NCBI RefSeq assembly: GCF_003428645.1
Contig: NZ_QVQH01000022.1
Coordinates: 1-64,000, forward strand
Source: Geodermatophilus marinus
GTDB taxonomy: Bacteria > Actinomycetota > Actinomycetes > Mycobacteriales > Geodermatophilaceae
Direction: 5' to 3'
DNA length: 64,000 nucleotides
Shown: piece after piece, positions 51,945 to 63,262 of the stretch
How the letters are laid out: each line of letters starts with the position of its first letter
Position numbering within the stretch: position 1 is the stretch's first letter
The notes under the pieces: model-generated
Told to the model about the DNA's origin: nothing
The model's input: only the letters and a program-made list of their open reading frames with translations
The model's database searches: none
Translations under genes and position numbers: made by a program

Positions 51945-54900
51945 TCAGGCCACCAGCGCGGCGGCCCGCCCGCCCAGCCGGACGACGGCGTCCCCGGCCC
52001 GCTCGACCGCGTCGTCGTGGGTGACGCAGACGACCACCCGGCCGGCCAGGGCCGCCCGCAGGTCGGCGAGCAGCGCGGCCGCGGTGGGCGGGTCGAGGTG
52101 GGCGGTCGGCTCGTCGAGCAGCACGACGTCCCGGTCGGCCAGCAGCGCCCGCGCCACGGCCAGCCGGCGGCGCTCCCCGCCGGAGAGCGCGGTGCCGCCG
52201 GCACCCACCGGCGTGTCCAGGCCGCGGGGCAGCCGGTCCACGAGCGGGAGCAGCCCCGCCGCGGCCAGCGCGGCCCGCATCCGGGCCTCGCCGCCCGGGC
52301 CGGTCAGCGCGCCGCGGGGCGCGGCGACCGCGAGGTTGGCCCGGATGCTCGAGGCGAACACGTGCGACTCCTGCGGTACCCAGGCGGTCGCCGCGCGGAC
52401 GGTCTCCCCGGTGAGCCGCGCGGTGTCGACCCCGGCGAGCTCGTAGCGGCCGGCGCGGGGGCGCAGCGCGGCCAGCAGCACGGCGAGCAGCGTCGACTTG
52501 CCCGAGCCCGACGGCCCGCGCACCACCAGCCAGCCGCCGTCGGCCGCGGCGTCGGCCGACAGCGCGCGCAGCACGTCCGGGCCGCCGGGCCAGCCGGCGG
52601 TCAGGTCCGCCACCGCCAGGCGGTCGACCCGCGCCGGGGCCGGCACCGGGTCGGCGGGGTCGGCCGGCACCGGTGCGGTGAGGACGGCGTCCAGCCGGCC
52701 CCGGGCGTCGGCGAGCGCCCCCCGCCGCTGGAGGGCGGCGACCAGCCCGGCCAGCGGGTCGGCCAGCGCGAGCGGGGCCAGCGCGAGGACCGCCAGCGTC
52801 GTGCCCGGCACGCCGGCCGCGGCGCCGGTGGCGGCCCCGGCGACCGCGGCCAGGCCGGTCCCCAGCGCGACGACCGCGGTGCCGAGCGCCCCGGCGCGGG
52901 CGCCGGTGCGCGCGGCCCCGGCCCGGCGGCGGGCCGGGGCGGCGAGGTCGGCGGCGGTGCGGCCGGCCAGGCCGTGGGCCCGCAGGTCCGGTGCGCCCTC
53001 GAGCACGGTGGCGGTGTCGCGGAGAGCCGCGACCCGCAGGGCCGCCTCGGTGCGCGCGGCGCCGGCGTCGACGCCGCGGTGCAGCAGCAGCACCGCGGCG
53101 ACGGTGGCCAGCAGCACGGGACCGACGACGCCCGCGACCGGTGCCGAGACCAGCGCGAGGGCACCGACCGTGCCGGCCGTCACCGCGCCGGCGACCAGGG
53201 CGGGGGGCACGACGCGCACCGAGAGCTCCTGCACGAGGGCCACGTCGCCGACGACGCGGGCCAGCGCGGCGCCGGGGGTGCGGTCGGCGGCCACGCCCTG
53301 GGCGGCCAGGGCCTGCCAGACCCGGACCCGCAGGTCGGCGGCCGTGCGCAGCGCCGCGTCGTGGGCGGCCACCCGCTCCAGCCAGCGCAGCCCGGCCCGG
53401 CCCAGGCCGAAGAACCGGACCCCGACGATGGCGACCAGGAGGGTGAGCACCGGCGGTGCCTCGGCCGCCCGCACGATCAGCCAGCCGGAGACCGCGGCGA
53501 GGGCGACCCCCGCCCCGGCCGAGGCGGTGCCGGCCGCCACGGCGCGGGCCAGCGCGCGCGGTGGCCAGCCGAGCCGGGTGCCCGGTGCCCGGTGCCCGCC
53601 CGCCGGTGCGGCGGACCCGTGGCCCTCGGGCGCCGACGGCCACGGCCTCGTCGCGGTCGCCGGGGCGGCGTCCCCGGTGGCCGGCGCGGCCGGGTCGGCG
53701 GCGGGGAGGGCCGGCGCGGGCAGGTCCACGCCCCGGTCGGCCAGCGCCGCCAGCGCGGGGTCGTGGGTGACCAGCAGCACGGTGACCGTGCCGCGCAGCC
53801 CGGCCAGGACGGCGGCGACCCGCGCGGCGCTCGCGGTGTCGAGGTGGGCGGTGGGCTCGTCGAGCAGCAGCAGCCGGGCGCCGCGGCGCACGCGCAGGAG
53901 GGCCCGGGCGACCGCCACCCGCTGCAGCTCGCCGGGGGAGAGGGTCGTGCAGCGCCGGGCGGCGAGGTCGGCGGCGCCCACCTGCGCCAGGGCGGCGGGG
54001 ACGTCGTCCCCGGGGTCGTCCCCGGCGTGCCGGCGCAGCTCGTCGACGACGGTCTCCCCGGTGGTGCGCGGGGACTGCGGCACCCACGCGACCCCGCCGG
54101 CCGGGACACCGGTGACCCGGCCCTCGACGTCGGCCCCGGGCGGGAGCAGCCCGGCCAGCGCGGCCAGCAGCGTCGACTTGCCCGAGCCGCTCGGCCCGCG
54201 CACCGCCACCAGCTCGCCGGGGCGGACGGCGAGGTCCACCGGCGCCAGCGCGGGCACCGTGCGACCGGGGTAGCGGACGCCCAGGCCGGTGACCGCGACG
54301 TCGGCACCGCGCGGGTCGGCGTCCGCACCCTCGCCGGAGGCCGGGGCGGCCGGCGTGACGGGAGCGCCGAGCACCGCCCGGGCCTCGGCCGCGGCGAGCG
54401 CGGCGTCCTCGGTGGCGTGGTGCGCCGCACCGAGGGCCCGCAGCGGGGCGAAGGCCTCCGGGGCCAGCAGCAGCGCGGTCAGGCCGACCGCCAGCGCCAG
54501 CTCGCCGTGCACCAGCCGCAGGCCGACGGTCACCGCGACCAGGGCCACCGACAGCGTGGCCAGCAACTCCAGCACCAGGGAGGAGAGGAAGGCCAGCCGC
54601 AGGGTGGCCAGCGTGCGCCGGCGCGAGGTCTCGCCGAGCTCGGCCAGCGCGGCGGCCTGCTCGGCGGCCCGGCCCAGCCCGACCAGCACGGGCAGGCCCC
54701 GGACCAGCTCGGCGACGTGCGCGGCGATCCGGTCCAGCGCCCGCGCCGCGGAGGTGCTGCCGTCGCGGGTGGCCAGCCCGACCAGCGCCAGGAACACCGG
54801 CACGAGGGGCAGGGTCACCGCGACCAGCACGGCGGAGAGCAGGTCGGTCCGGGCGAGCACCAGCAGCAGGGCCGGGGGGACGACGAGGGTCTGGGCCAGG

Positions 54901-55340
54901 GCCGGCAGGTAGGTGGCCAGGCCGGGGGCGAGGCCGGCCAGCCGGGTGGTGGCGAGGGCCGCCGCCGGACCCGGGCCACCCGCCGCTGCCACCGCCGCCG
55001 GGGAGGCGGCCAGCCGCTCGACCAGCCGGGCCCGCAGCTCCTCCTCGGCGCGGCGGGCGTCCCGCGCCGCGGCCAGCTCGCCGAGCGCGCCGGCGGCCGA
55101 GCGCAGCGCGATGCCGGCCACGGCCAGTGCCAGCGGGCCGGTCACCGTGCCCTCGGCCTGGCCGGCCGCCCGCGCGATCGCGTGCGCCAGACCGGCCGAC
55201 AGCAGCACCAGCCCGGTGGCCGCGCCCAGCGCCGCGGCCGCCTGCCGGGCCAGTGCGCCGGTCACGCCCGGGACACCCGCCAGCGGGGCGAGCGGGCCCC
55301 GCGGCTCGCGGGCCTCCGCGTGCGGTGAGCTCCTCCTCAC
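51945..55340 (-). CDS. cydDC: Fused CydDC heterodimeric ABC exporter for cytochrome bd assembly
   Basis: An 1,131-residue single chain joining CydD and CydC. Each half has a six-helix ABC membrane domain and an ATPase: Walker A GPSGSGKSTLL near residues 382 and 942, signatures LSPGELQRVAVARAL and LSGGERRRLAVARAL, Walker B LLLLDEPTAHLD and VVLLDEPTAHLD. It exports reductant thiols (cysteine or glutathione in E. coli; probably mycothiol or cysteine here) needed to mature cytochrome bd. The GTG overlaps the cydB stop. Fusion of both halves in one gene is known in actinobacteria. Confidence 0.95.
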   Translation of the reverse strand: MRRSSPHAEAREPRGPLAPLAGVPGVTGALARQAAAALGAATGLVLLSAGLAHAIARAAGQAEGTVTGPLALAVAGIALRSAAGALGELAAARDARRAEEELRARLVERLAASPAAVAAAGGPGPAAALATTRLAGLAPGLATYLPALAQTLVVPPALLLVLARTDLLSAVLVAVTLPLVPVFLALVGLATRDGSTSAARALDRIAAHVAELVRGLPVLVGLGRAAEQAAALAELGETSRRRTLATLRLAFLSSLVLELLATLSVALVAVTVGLRLVHGELALAVGLTALLLAPEAFAPLRALGAAHHATEDAALAAAEARAVLGAPVTPAAPASGEGADADPRGADVAVTGLGVRYPGRTVPALAPVDLAVRPGELVAVRGPSGSGKSTLLAALAGLLPPGADVEGRVTGVPAGGVAWVPQSPRTTGETVVDELRRHAGDDPGDDVPAALAQVGAADLAARRCTTLSPGELQRVAVARALLRVRRGARLLLLDEPTAHLDTASAARVAAVLAGLRGTVTVLLVTHDPALAALADRGVDLPAPALPAADPAAPATGDAAPATATRPWPSAPEGHGSAAPAGGHRAPGTRLGWPPRALARAVAAGTASAGAGVALAAVSGWLIVRAAEAPPVLTLLVAIVGVRFFGLGRAGLRWLERVAAHDAALRTAADLRVRVWQALAAQGVAADRTPGAALARVVGDVALVQELSVRVVPPALVAGAVTAGTVGALALVSAPVAGVVGPVLLATVAAVLLLHRGVDAGAARTEAALRVAALRDTATVLEGAPDLRAHGLAGRTAADLAAPARRRAGAARTGARAGALGTAVVALGTGLAAVAGAATGAAAGVPGTTLAVLALAPLALADPLAGLVAALQRRGALADARGRLDAVLTAPVPADPADPVPAPARVDRLAVADLTAGWPGGPDVLRALSADAAADGGWLVVRGPSGSGKSTLLAVLLAALRPRAGRYELAGVDTARLTGETVRAATAWVPQESHVFASSIRANLAVAAPRGALTGPGGEARMRAALAAAGLLPLVDRLPRGLDTPVGAGGTALSGGERRRLAVARALLADRDVVLLDEPTAHLDPPTAAALLADLRAALAGRVVVCVTHDDAVERAGDAVVRLGGRAAALVA

Positions 55341-56347
55341 GCGTGCACCGGCTCCTCGTGCTGCGGCTCGGCGGTCAGGCGCCGGCGGAACACCCAGTAC
55401 GTCCAGGCCTGGTAGGCCAGCACCACGGGCAGGCCGACCGCGGCCGCCCAGGTCATCACCGTGAGCGTGTAGTCGCTGACCGACGCCTGCGCCACGGTGA
55501 GGTCGAAGGCCCGGTCCACGGTCGAGGGGACGACGACCGGGTAGGCGGCACCGAACAGCGTGGCCGCCGCGGCGACGAGCACCGTGCCCCACGCCGCGAA
55601 GCCCTGGCCCTCCCGGCCGACCCGGATCCGTGCCCAGGCCACCACCACGGCCAGGGCCGCCACCAGCCACAGCACCGCGGTCGCCGGCGTCCCGTACCGC
55701 AGGTGCACCACGCCGGCCCAGCCCAGCAGCGGCACCGCGGCGATCGGCGCCCAGCGCACCGCGAACCGCCGCGCGGCCTCCCGGACCGGCCCGTCGGTCT
55801 TGAGCGCCAGGAACATCGCGCCGTGCACCACCGAGAACGCGCCGACGGCGACCGCGCCGAGCAGCGCCGGCCAGCCGAGGCCGGAGAACGCCCCGCCCAC
55901 CCGGGTGCCGTCGGCGTCGATCGGCAGGCCGAGGGTGGTCGCGCCCAGCGCGGCCCCGACGCCGAGCGCGGCGATCAGCGACCCGGCGGTGATCACGTGG
56001 GTCCAGGTGGTGTCCCACGCGGCGGTGTGGTGGGCGTGCCGCCACTCGAAGGCCACCGCCCGGATGATCAGCCCGAACAGCACCAGCACGAACGGCAGGT
56101 ACAGCGCCGGCAGCCAGGTGGCGTACCAGCCGGGGAACGCGGCGAAGACGGCGCCGGCGGCGGTGATCAGCCAGACCTCGTTGCCGTCCCACACCGGGCC
56201 GATGGTCCGCAGCATCAGGTGCCGGTCGGCGGCGCGGCGGCCCAGCACGGGCAGCAGGGCCGCCACGCCGAAGTCGAAGCCCTCGAGGAGGAGGAAGCCG
56301 GTCCAGAGCACCGCGACGGCGATGAACCAGAGGGTCTGCAGGTCCAC
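55337..56347 (-). CDS. cydB: Cytochrome bd oxidase subunit II
   Basis: A 336-residue integral membrane protein of about eight or nine helices. The N terminus QTLWFIAVAVLWTGFLLLEG and FDFGVAALLPVLGR are diagnostic, as are GPVWDGNEVWLITAAGAVFA and AFEWRHAHHTAAWD. It pairs with CydA in the quinol oxidase. GTG start, 18 bases after the cydA stop, and its stop overlaps cydDC. Confidence 0.97.
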   Translation of the reverse strand: MDLQTLWFIAVAVLWTGFLLLEGFDFGVAALLPVLGRRAADRHLMLRTIGPVWDGNEVWLITAAGAVFAAFPGWYATWLPALYLPFVLVLFGLIIRAVAFEWRHAHHTAAWDTTWTHVITAGSLIAALGVGAALGATTLGLPIDADGTRVGGAFSGLGWPALLGAVAVGAFSVVHGAMFLALKTDGPVREAARRFAVRWAPIAAVPLLGWAGVVHLRYGTPATAVLWLVAALAVVVAWARIRVGREGQGFAAWGTVLVAAAATLFGAAYPVVVPSTVDRAFDLTVAQASVSDYTLTVMTWAAAVGLPVVLAYQAWTYWVFRRRLTAEPQHEEPVHA

Positions 56348-56365
56348 GGGTGGGTCCTCGGGTCT

Positions 56366-57946
56366 CTAGTAGGCGAAGGAGAGGACGTCGTCGTCGCCGC
56401 GGCCGTCCGGCGGTCCGTCGTCCGGGGAGCCGTCGTCGGGGGAGCCGTCCCGGTCGCGCTGCGAGGGCAGCGTCACCGGCGTGGCGTGCGTGTCCCCGGT
56501 GGTGACGCCGGCCCGGACGAACCGGGTGATCAGCCACAGCTCGACGACGGCCAGCGCGCCGTAGACCAGCGTCAGGGCCGACAGCGACGTCCAGACCTCG
56601 GCCGCGGTGATGCCGGGGGAGACCGCCTGGGCGGTGAAGAACCACACCTGCTCGTCGACCGGCACGTCCGGGTTCGGGTAGACCACGAACGGCTGGCGGC
56701 CCATCTCGGTGAACACCCAGCCGGCGGCGTTGGCGACGAACGGCGCGCCCACGGCCAGCAGCGAGCCGTACACCCCGATCCGCGAGGTCGGCACCCGGCC
56801 CCTCCGGGTCGACCAGAGGGCGTGGGCGGCCACGCCGGCCGACACCGCGCCCATGCCGATCATCAGCCGGAAGCCCCAGTAGGTGACGGCCAGCAGCGGC
56901 GTGTAGTCGACCTCCTCGCCGGCCAGCGCCCCGAAGCGCGCCGGGTCGTCGGGGTAGGTCTCCCCGTAGAGGGCCGCGTACTCCTCCTGCAGCTCGTCCA
57001 CGCCCGGGACGGGGCTCTCGAAGTCGCTGTGCGCCAGGAAGGACAGCAGCCCCGGCACGGTGAGGGAGTGGACGTCGTCGCACTCGTTGCTGCCGAGCTT
57101 GCCCCAGGCGAACACCGAGAACGGTGCGGGGGCCTCGGTCTCGCAGAGCGCCTCGGCCGAGCTCATCTTCAGCGGCTGCTGGTGGTACATGAGCTTGGCC
57201 TGCCAGTCACCGGTGAGCGCCACGAGCAGGAACGCGGCCAGCGTGACCCACCCGCCGAGGCGCACGGAGCGCCGCCAGACGGCGTGGTCGACCTCGGTGG
57301 CGGGCCGCCCGGCCAGCTCCCGCCTCCGCAGGTGCCACAGGCCCACGCCGACCAGCAGGGTGCCGGCGACCATGAGCGAGGCGACGAGGGTGTGCGTGTA
57401 GGCGGCCAGCGCCGTGTTGTTGGTCAGGACGGCGGGGAAGTCGACCTGCACCGGCCGGCCGGTCGCGTCGTCGAGCTCCACGCCGACCGGGTGCTGCATC
57501 CAGGAGTTGGCCGCGATGATGAAGTACGCGCTGATCCACGAGCCGATGACCGCGGCCCACAGCGCCGCCAGGTGCAGCTTCTTCGGGATCCGGCCCCAGC
57601 CGAAGATCCACAGGCCGAGGAAGGTGGACTCGAGGAAGAAGGCCAGCAGCGCCTCGAGGGCCAGCAGCGAGCCGAACACGTCGCCGACGAAGCGGCTGTA
57701 CTCGCTCCAGGCCAGGCCGAACTGGAACTCCTGCACCAGGCCGGTGGCCACGCCCAGGACGAAGTTGATCAGGAAGACCTTGCCCCAGAAGCGGGTCATC
57801 CGGAGCCACTCGGGCCTGCCGGTGCGCACCCAGAGGGTGTGCATGACCGCGACCAGGACGCCCAGCCCGAGGGTCAGCGGGACCATCAGGAAGTGGTAGA
57901 CGGTCGTGATCCCGAACTGCCAGCGGGCCACCTCGAGGACGTCCAC
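56366..57946 (-). CDS. cydA: Cytochrome bd oxidase subunit I
   Basis: The 526-residue quinol-oxidising subunit. The N terminus reads DVLEVARWQFGITTVYHFL, with H18 as the expected heme ligand. GDWQAKLMYHQQPLKMSSAE opens the quinol-binding Q-loop. Two Cys 21 residues apart in this loop (C-ETEAPAP then SNEC) resemble the disulfide-forming pair described for mycobacterial cytochrome bd. The GTG follows AAGGAG. It reduces oxygen with high affinity, bypassing the bc1-aa3 branch. Two tandem operators lie just upstream on the divergent side. Confidence 0.97.
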   Translation of the reverse strand: MDVLEVARWQFGITTVYHFLMVPLTLGLGVLVAVMHTLWVRTGRPEWLRMTRFWGKVFLINFVLGVATGLVQEFQFGLAWSEYSRFVGDVFGSLLALEALLAFFLESTFLGLWIFGWGRIPKKLHLAALWAAVIGSWISAYFIIAANSWMQHPVGVELDDATGRPVQVDFPAVLTNNTALAAYTHTLVASLMVAGTLLVGVGLWHLRRRELAGRPATEVDHAVWRRSVRLGGWVTLAAFLLVALTGDWQAKLMYHQQPLKMSSAEALCETEAPAPFSVFAWGKLGSNECDDVHSLTVPGLLSFLAHSDFESPVPGVDELQEEYAALYGETYPDDPARFGALAGEEVDYTPLLAVTYWGFRLMIGMGAVSAGVAAHALWSTRRGRVPTSRIGVYGSLLAVGAPFVANAAGWVFTEMGRQPFVVYPNPDVPVDEQVWFFTAQAVSPGITAAEVWTSLSALTLVYGALAVVELWLITRFVRAGVTTGDTHATPVTLPSQRDRDGSPDDGSPDDGPPDGRGDDDVLSFAY

Positions 57947-57983
57947 GCGGTCTCCTTGCGGGTCGTACGATCGGCGGAGAGGT

Positions 57984-58018
57984 TTCTACGTCTCGTAGAA
58001 ATTCTACGGCTCGTAGAA
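57984..58018. promoter_or_regulatory. Two tandem BlaI-type operators between cydA and blaI-like gene
   Basis: TTCTACG-TCT-CGTAGAA (57984-58000) and TTCTACG-GCT-CGTAGAA (58002-58018) are two perfect 7-bp dyads with 3-base spacers, separated by one base. They begin 38 bases from the cydA start and end 60 bases before the BlaI-type gene. The CTACG/CGTAG arms resemble the TACA/TGTA arms of BlaI/MecI operators. Control of both directions is likely. Confidence 0.8.
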
Positions 58019-58077
58019 GACGCGGCGCCGCGCCGGGCAGACCATCGGTCTGTGAGACCCCTGACAGGGAGGGACCT

Positions 58078-58422
58078 GTGGCCTCGATGGGAGAGCTGGA
58101 GCGCACGGTCATGGACCGCCTGTGGGCGGCCGGAGGTCCCGTCTCCGCCGCCGACCTGCGCGAACGGCTGGCCGACCGTGGCCTCGCGCTCACCACGGTG
58201 CACACCGTCCTCACCCGGCTGGAGTCCAAGGGCATGGTGCTCAAGGACGACGGCCGGCCGCGCCGGTTCCGCCCGCGCGCGACCCGCGAGGAGCACGCCG
58301 CAGAGCTGATGCACGAGGTGCTGGGCACCTCCGGCGACCGGCAGGCGGTGCTCGCCCGGTTCGTCGGCGGGGTGGACGCCGAGGAGGCCCGGCTGCTGCG
58401 CGAGCTGCTCGCCGGCGGCTGA
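58078..58422 (+). CDS. BlaI/MecI/CopY family transcriptional repressor
   Basis: A 114-residue winged-helix repressor: LERTVMDRLWAAGGPVSAAD, then the recognition region ALTTVHTVLTRLESKGMVLK, and a C-terminal dimerisation helix (EEARLLRELLAGG). In classical systems a BlaR1/MecR1 membrane protease triggers its cleavage. Here an M56 gene follows after five bases. The GTG start follows AGGGAGGG. Likely targets are itself and the divergent cydAB-cydDC operon. Confidence 0.95.
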   Translation: MASMGELERTVMDRLWAAGGPVSAADLRERLADRGLALTTVHTVLTRLESKGMVLKDDGRPRRFRPRATREEHAAELMHEVLGTSGDRQAVLARFVGGVDAEEARLLRELLAGG

Positions 58423-58427
58423 CCGGC

Positions 58428-59354
58428 GTGCTGCCCGCGACGGCGGCCGCGCTCGCCGCGCTCGCCGCCCTGCTCGCCTGGCCCGTGCCGGCCGCCCTCG
58501 GCCGCGCCCGCTGGCCGGGCCGCGACCCGGTGGTCGCGCTGGTGTGCTGGCAGGCGCTCGGGCTGGCCGGTGGCCTGTCGATCATCGGGGCGCTGCTGGT
58601 GCACGGGCTGGCGCCGTGGGGGCGCTCGCTGCCCGCCGCGGCCGCCGCCGTCCTCACCGGCCGGCCCGCCGCCGACCCGGTCCGCGGCCACCACTGGGTG
58701 GCCCTCACCCTCGCCGCGGTGCTGGCCGCCGAGCTGACCGGGGTGCTGGCGCTGTCCTGGCTGCGCACCGCCCGCGCGCGGCGCCGGCACCGCGAGCTGC
58801 TGGAGCTGGTCGTCCGCCCGTCCGACGTGCCCGACGCGCGGCTGCTCGAGCACCCGGCGCCGGTCGCGTTCTGCATCCCGGGCGCCCGTCCGCTGCTGGT
58901 GCTCTCCTCCGGGATGGTGGCCGAGCTCGACGAGCGGCAGCTGCGCGCGGTCGTCGAGCACGAGCGGGCGCACCTGCGCGAGCGCCACCACCTCTACCTG
59001 CTGCCGTTCGTGGCCTGGGAGGCGGCGCTGCCGGTGCTGCCCGCGGCCGCCCGGGCGCACGCCGCGGTGCGCACCCTCGTGGAGATGCGCGCGGACGACG
59101 TCGCGCTCGGCGCGCTGCCCGGCCCGGCGCCGCGCCGCACGCTGGCCGAGGCGATCGTGGTGGCCGCCGGCGGCGCCGGCGGGGTGCCCGGCGGCGCGCT
59201 CGCGGTGACCGGGGGGGCGGTGCGCCAGCGGGTGGTCCGGCTGCTCGACCCGCCGTCCCCCCTGCCGGCCGCCGCGCGCTGGACGGCGCTGGCCGCGGCC
59301 GCGCTGCTGCTCGCCGTCCCCACCGCCCTGCTCCTGCTCCCGGCCGCGCTGTGA
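58428..59354 (+). CDS. M56 (BlaR1/MecR1-type) membrane zinc metallopeptidase
   Basis: A 308-residue protein with about four membrane segments flanking a cytosolic peptidase domain. The zinc motif HExxH is H178-E179-RA-H182 in VVEHERAHLRERHH, with a downstream EMRADDVAL that can supply the third ligand. It lacks the C-terminal penicillin-binding sensor of BlaR1, so the trigger is not a bound beta-lactam. Cotranscribed with the BlaI-type repressor, it probably controls the repressor's stability. GTG start at 58428. Confidence 0.92.
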   Translation: MLPATAAALAALAALLAWPVPAALGRARWPGRDPVVALVCWQALGLAGGLSIIGALLVHGLAPWGRSLPAAAAAVLTGRPAADPVRGHHWVALTLAAVLAAELTGVLALSWLRTARARRRHRELLELVVRPSDVPDARLLEHPAPVAFCIPGARPLLVLSSGMVAELDERQLRAVVEHERAHLRERHHLYLLPFVAWEAALPVLPAAARAHAAVRTLVEMRADDVALGALPGPAPRRTLAEAIVVAAGGAGGVPGGALAVTGGAVRQRVVRLLDPPSPLPAAARWTALAAAALLLAVPTALLLLPAAL

Positions 59355-59389
59355 GCCCGGCCGCTGCGCCGCGAGCGGGCCCCCGCCGG

Positions 59390-60289
59390 CTACCGGGCCG
59401 CGGGTGCGAGCGACGCCGCGAGGTCGACGCCGGTCAGCTCCACCGAGGCATCCCACAGCCGCCGGGCCAGGCCGGGGTCGCTGGCGGCGGGCGTCCGGCC
59501 GACGAGGGCGGTGGCCCCGCGCATCTCGAACAGGCCGCTCGGGCCCGCGTAGCTGCCGCCCGGCACGTCGGCGGTCGCGGCGAACAGGATCGGCAGCGCG
59601 CCGTCCTCCGGGCCGGTCGCGACCAGCCGGTTGCCCACCGCCATGGCGACGTCCTTGGCGCGGTTGCCGGTGCGGCTCTGCAGGTTGGTCGCCGCCCAGC
59701 CGGGGTGCGCCGCGGTGGCCCGGACCCGCGACCCCGCCGCGGTCAGCCGGCGCTGCAGCTCCAGGGTGAACAGCAGGTTGGCCAGCTTGGACTGCCCGTA
59801 GGCGCGCTCGGGGGAGTAGCGCCGCCGCTCCCAGTTGAGGTCGTCGAGGACGATCGACCCGGCCCGGTGCGCCCCGGAGGAGACGGTGACCACGCGGTCG
59901 GTGACGTGCGGGAGCAGCAGGGTGGTCAGGGCGAAGTGCCCGAGGTGGTTGGTGCCGAACTGCAGCTCGAAGCCGTCGGCGGTGCGACCCCGAGGGACCA
60001 TCATGATCCCCGCGTTGTTGACCAGCAGGTCCAGGTCGCCGGTCCAGTCGGTGGCGAAGGCCCGGACCGAGGCCAGGTCGGCGAGGTCCAGGTGCCGGAC
60101 CTCGACCTGCCCGGGGAGGCCGTCGGCGGCGGCACGCCCGCGGGTCTCGTCGCGCACGGCGAGGACGACGCGCGCCCCGGCGGCGGCCAGGGTGCGGGCG
60201 ACGGCCAGGCCGAGGCCGCTGCTCCCGCCGGTGACGACGGCCGTCCGGCCGGCCTGCTCGGGGATGTCCGCGGTGCTCCAGGTGCTCAT
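59390..60289 (-). CDS. Short-chain dehydrogenase/reductase (retinol-dehydrogenase-like)
   Basis: A 299-residue SDR: TGGSSGLG cofactor motif, NNAGIMMVPRG, the Ser in VVTVSSGAHRAG, and catalytic YGQSK. The asymmetric layout (NHLGHFALTTLLLP) is typical of WWOX/retinol-dehydrogenase-like SDRs in actinobacteria. ATG start. It is divergent from a TetR gene with a dyad between them, so it is likely the target of that repressor. Confidence 0.92.
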   Translation of the reverse strand: MSTWSTADIPEQAGRTAVVTGGSSGLGLAVARTLAAAGARVVLAVRDETRGRAAADGLPGQVEVRHLDLADLASVRAFATDWTGDLDLLVNNAGIMMVPRGRTADGFELQFGTNHLGHFALTTLLLPHVTDRVVTVSSGAHRAGSIVLDDLNWERRRYSPERAYGQSKLANLLFTLELQRRLTAAGSRVRATAAHPGWAATNLQSRTGNRAKDVAMAVGNRLVATGPEDGALPILFAATADVPGGSYAGPSGLFEMRGATALVGRTPAASDPGLARRLWDASVELTGVDLAASLAPAAR

Positions 60290-60299
60290 GTCGAGTGAA

Positions 60300-60334
60300 T
60301 GTAGGCGCTGACAACAATGATGGCAATGCCTACA
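60300..60334. promoter_or_regulatory. Candidate TetR operator between SDR and TetR genes
   Basis: TGTAGGC (60300-60306) and GCCTACA (60328-60334) form a perfect 7-bp dyad spaced by 21 bases in the 62-base divergent gap. It is the likely binding region for the adjacent TetR. Confidence 0.55.
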
Positions 60335-60351
60335 CCGTCTATCCTCCCGGC

Positions 60352-60933
60352 GTGCGCCGGAGCGACCAGCCCTACCACCACGGGGCCCTGCGGGCCGCGC
60401 TGCTGAGCCGCGCGGCCGAGCAGCTGCGCACCGGACCGGTCTCCGAGCTGTCGCTGCGCCGGCTCGCCCGCGACCTCGGCGTCAGCCACGCCGCCCCCAG
60501 CCGGCACTTCCCCGACCGGCAGGCGCTGCTCGACGCCGTGGCAGAGGACGGCTGGCGGCGCCTGGAGGAGGAGCTCGCCGCGGTCGACCCGGGCACCGGC
60601 GCGGGGCTGCGCGCCCGGCTGCTGGCCCTGGGCCGGGCCTACGTCGACTTCGCACGGACCGAGCCCGCCCTGCTCGAGCTGATGTTCGCCGGGAAGGCGG
60701 CGCGCCCGCACCCGCCGGAGGCCGAGCTCACCGGGCCCGGGGCGGTGGTCGCCGACGCGGTGGCGACCGGGGAGGTCGCCGGAGCGGACCCCGCCCGCAC
60801 GGGCACGGTCCTCTGGGCGGCCCTGCACGGGGTCGCCGCCCTGGCGGTCGGCGGGGTGCTGCCCGACGGGGAGGTGGACGCCGTCCTCGGCGAGACGGTG
60901 GACCGCCTGCTCGACGGCCTGCGCCCCCGCTGA
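60352..60933 (+). CDS. TetR family transcriptional regulator
   Basis: A 193-residue regulator. The HTH reads LSLRRLARDLGVSHAAPSRHF, and the C-terminal domain belongs to the TetR_C_33/WHG-like group (LLALGRAYVDFARTEPALLE). The GTG at 60352 is preferred; an earlier in-frame ATG at 60295 would place the operator inside the gene. It likely represses the divergent SDR and itself. Confidence 0.9.
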   Translation: MRRSDQPYHHGALRAALLSRAAEQLRTGPVSELSLRRLARDLGVSHAAPSRHFPDRQALLDAVAEDGWRRLEEELAAVDPGTGAGLRARLLALGRAYVDFARTEPALLELMFAGKAARPHPPEAELTGPGAVVADAVATGEVAGADPARTGTVLWAALHGVAALAVGGVLPDGEVDAVLGETVDRLLDGLRPR

Positions 60934-60943
60934 CGGCCGGATC

Positions 60944-63258
<2,315 letters not shown>

Positions 63259-63262
<4 letters not shown>

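Noticed and set aside
57207..60326. A 1,039-residue minus-strand frame across cydA, blaI and the SDR gene
   Set aside because: It crosses several well-supported genes in both orientations and contains only frame-shifted shadows of them.
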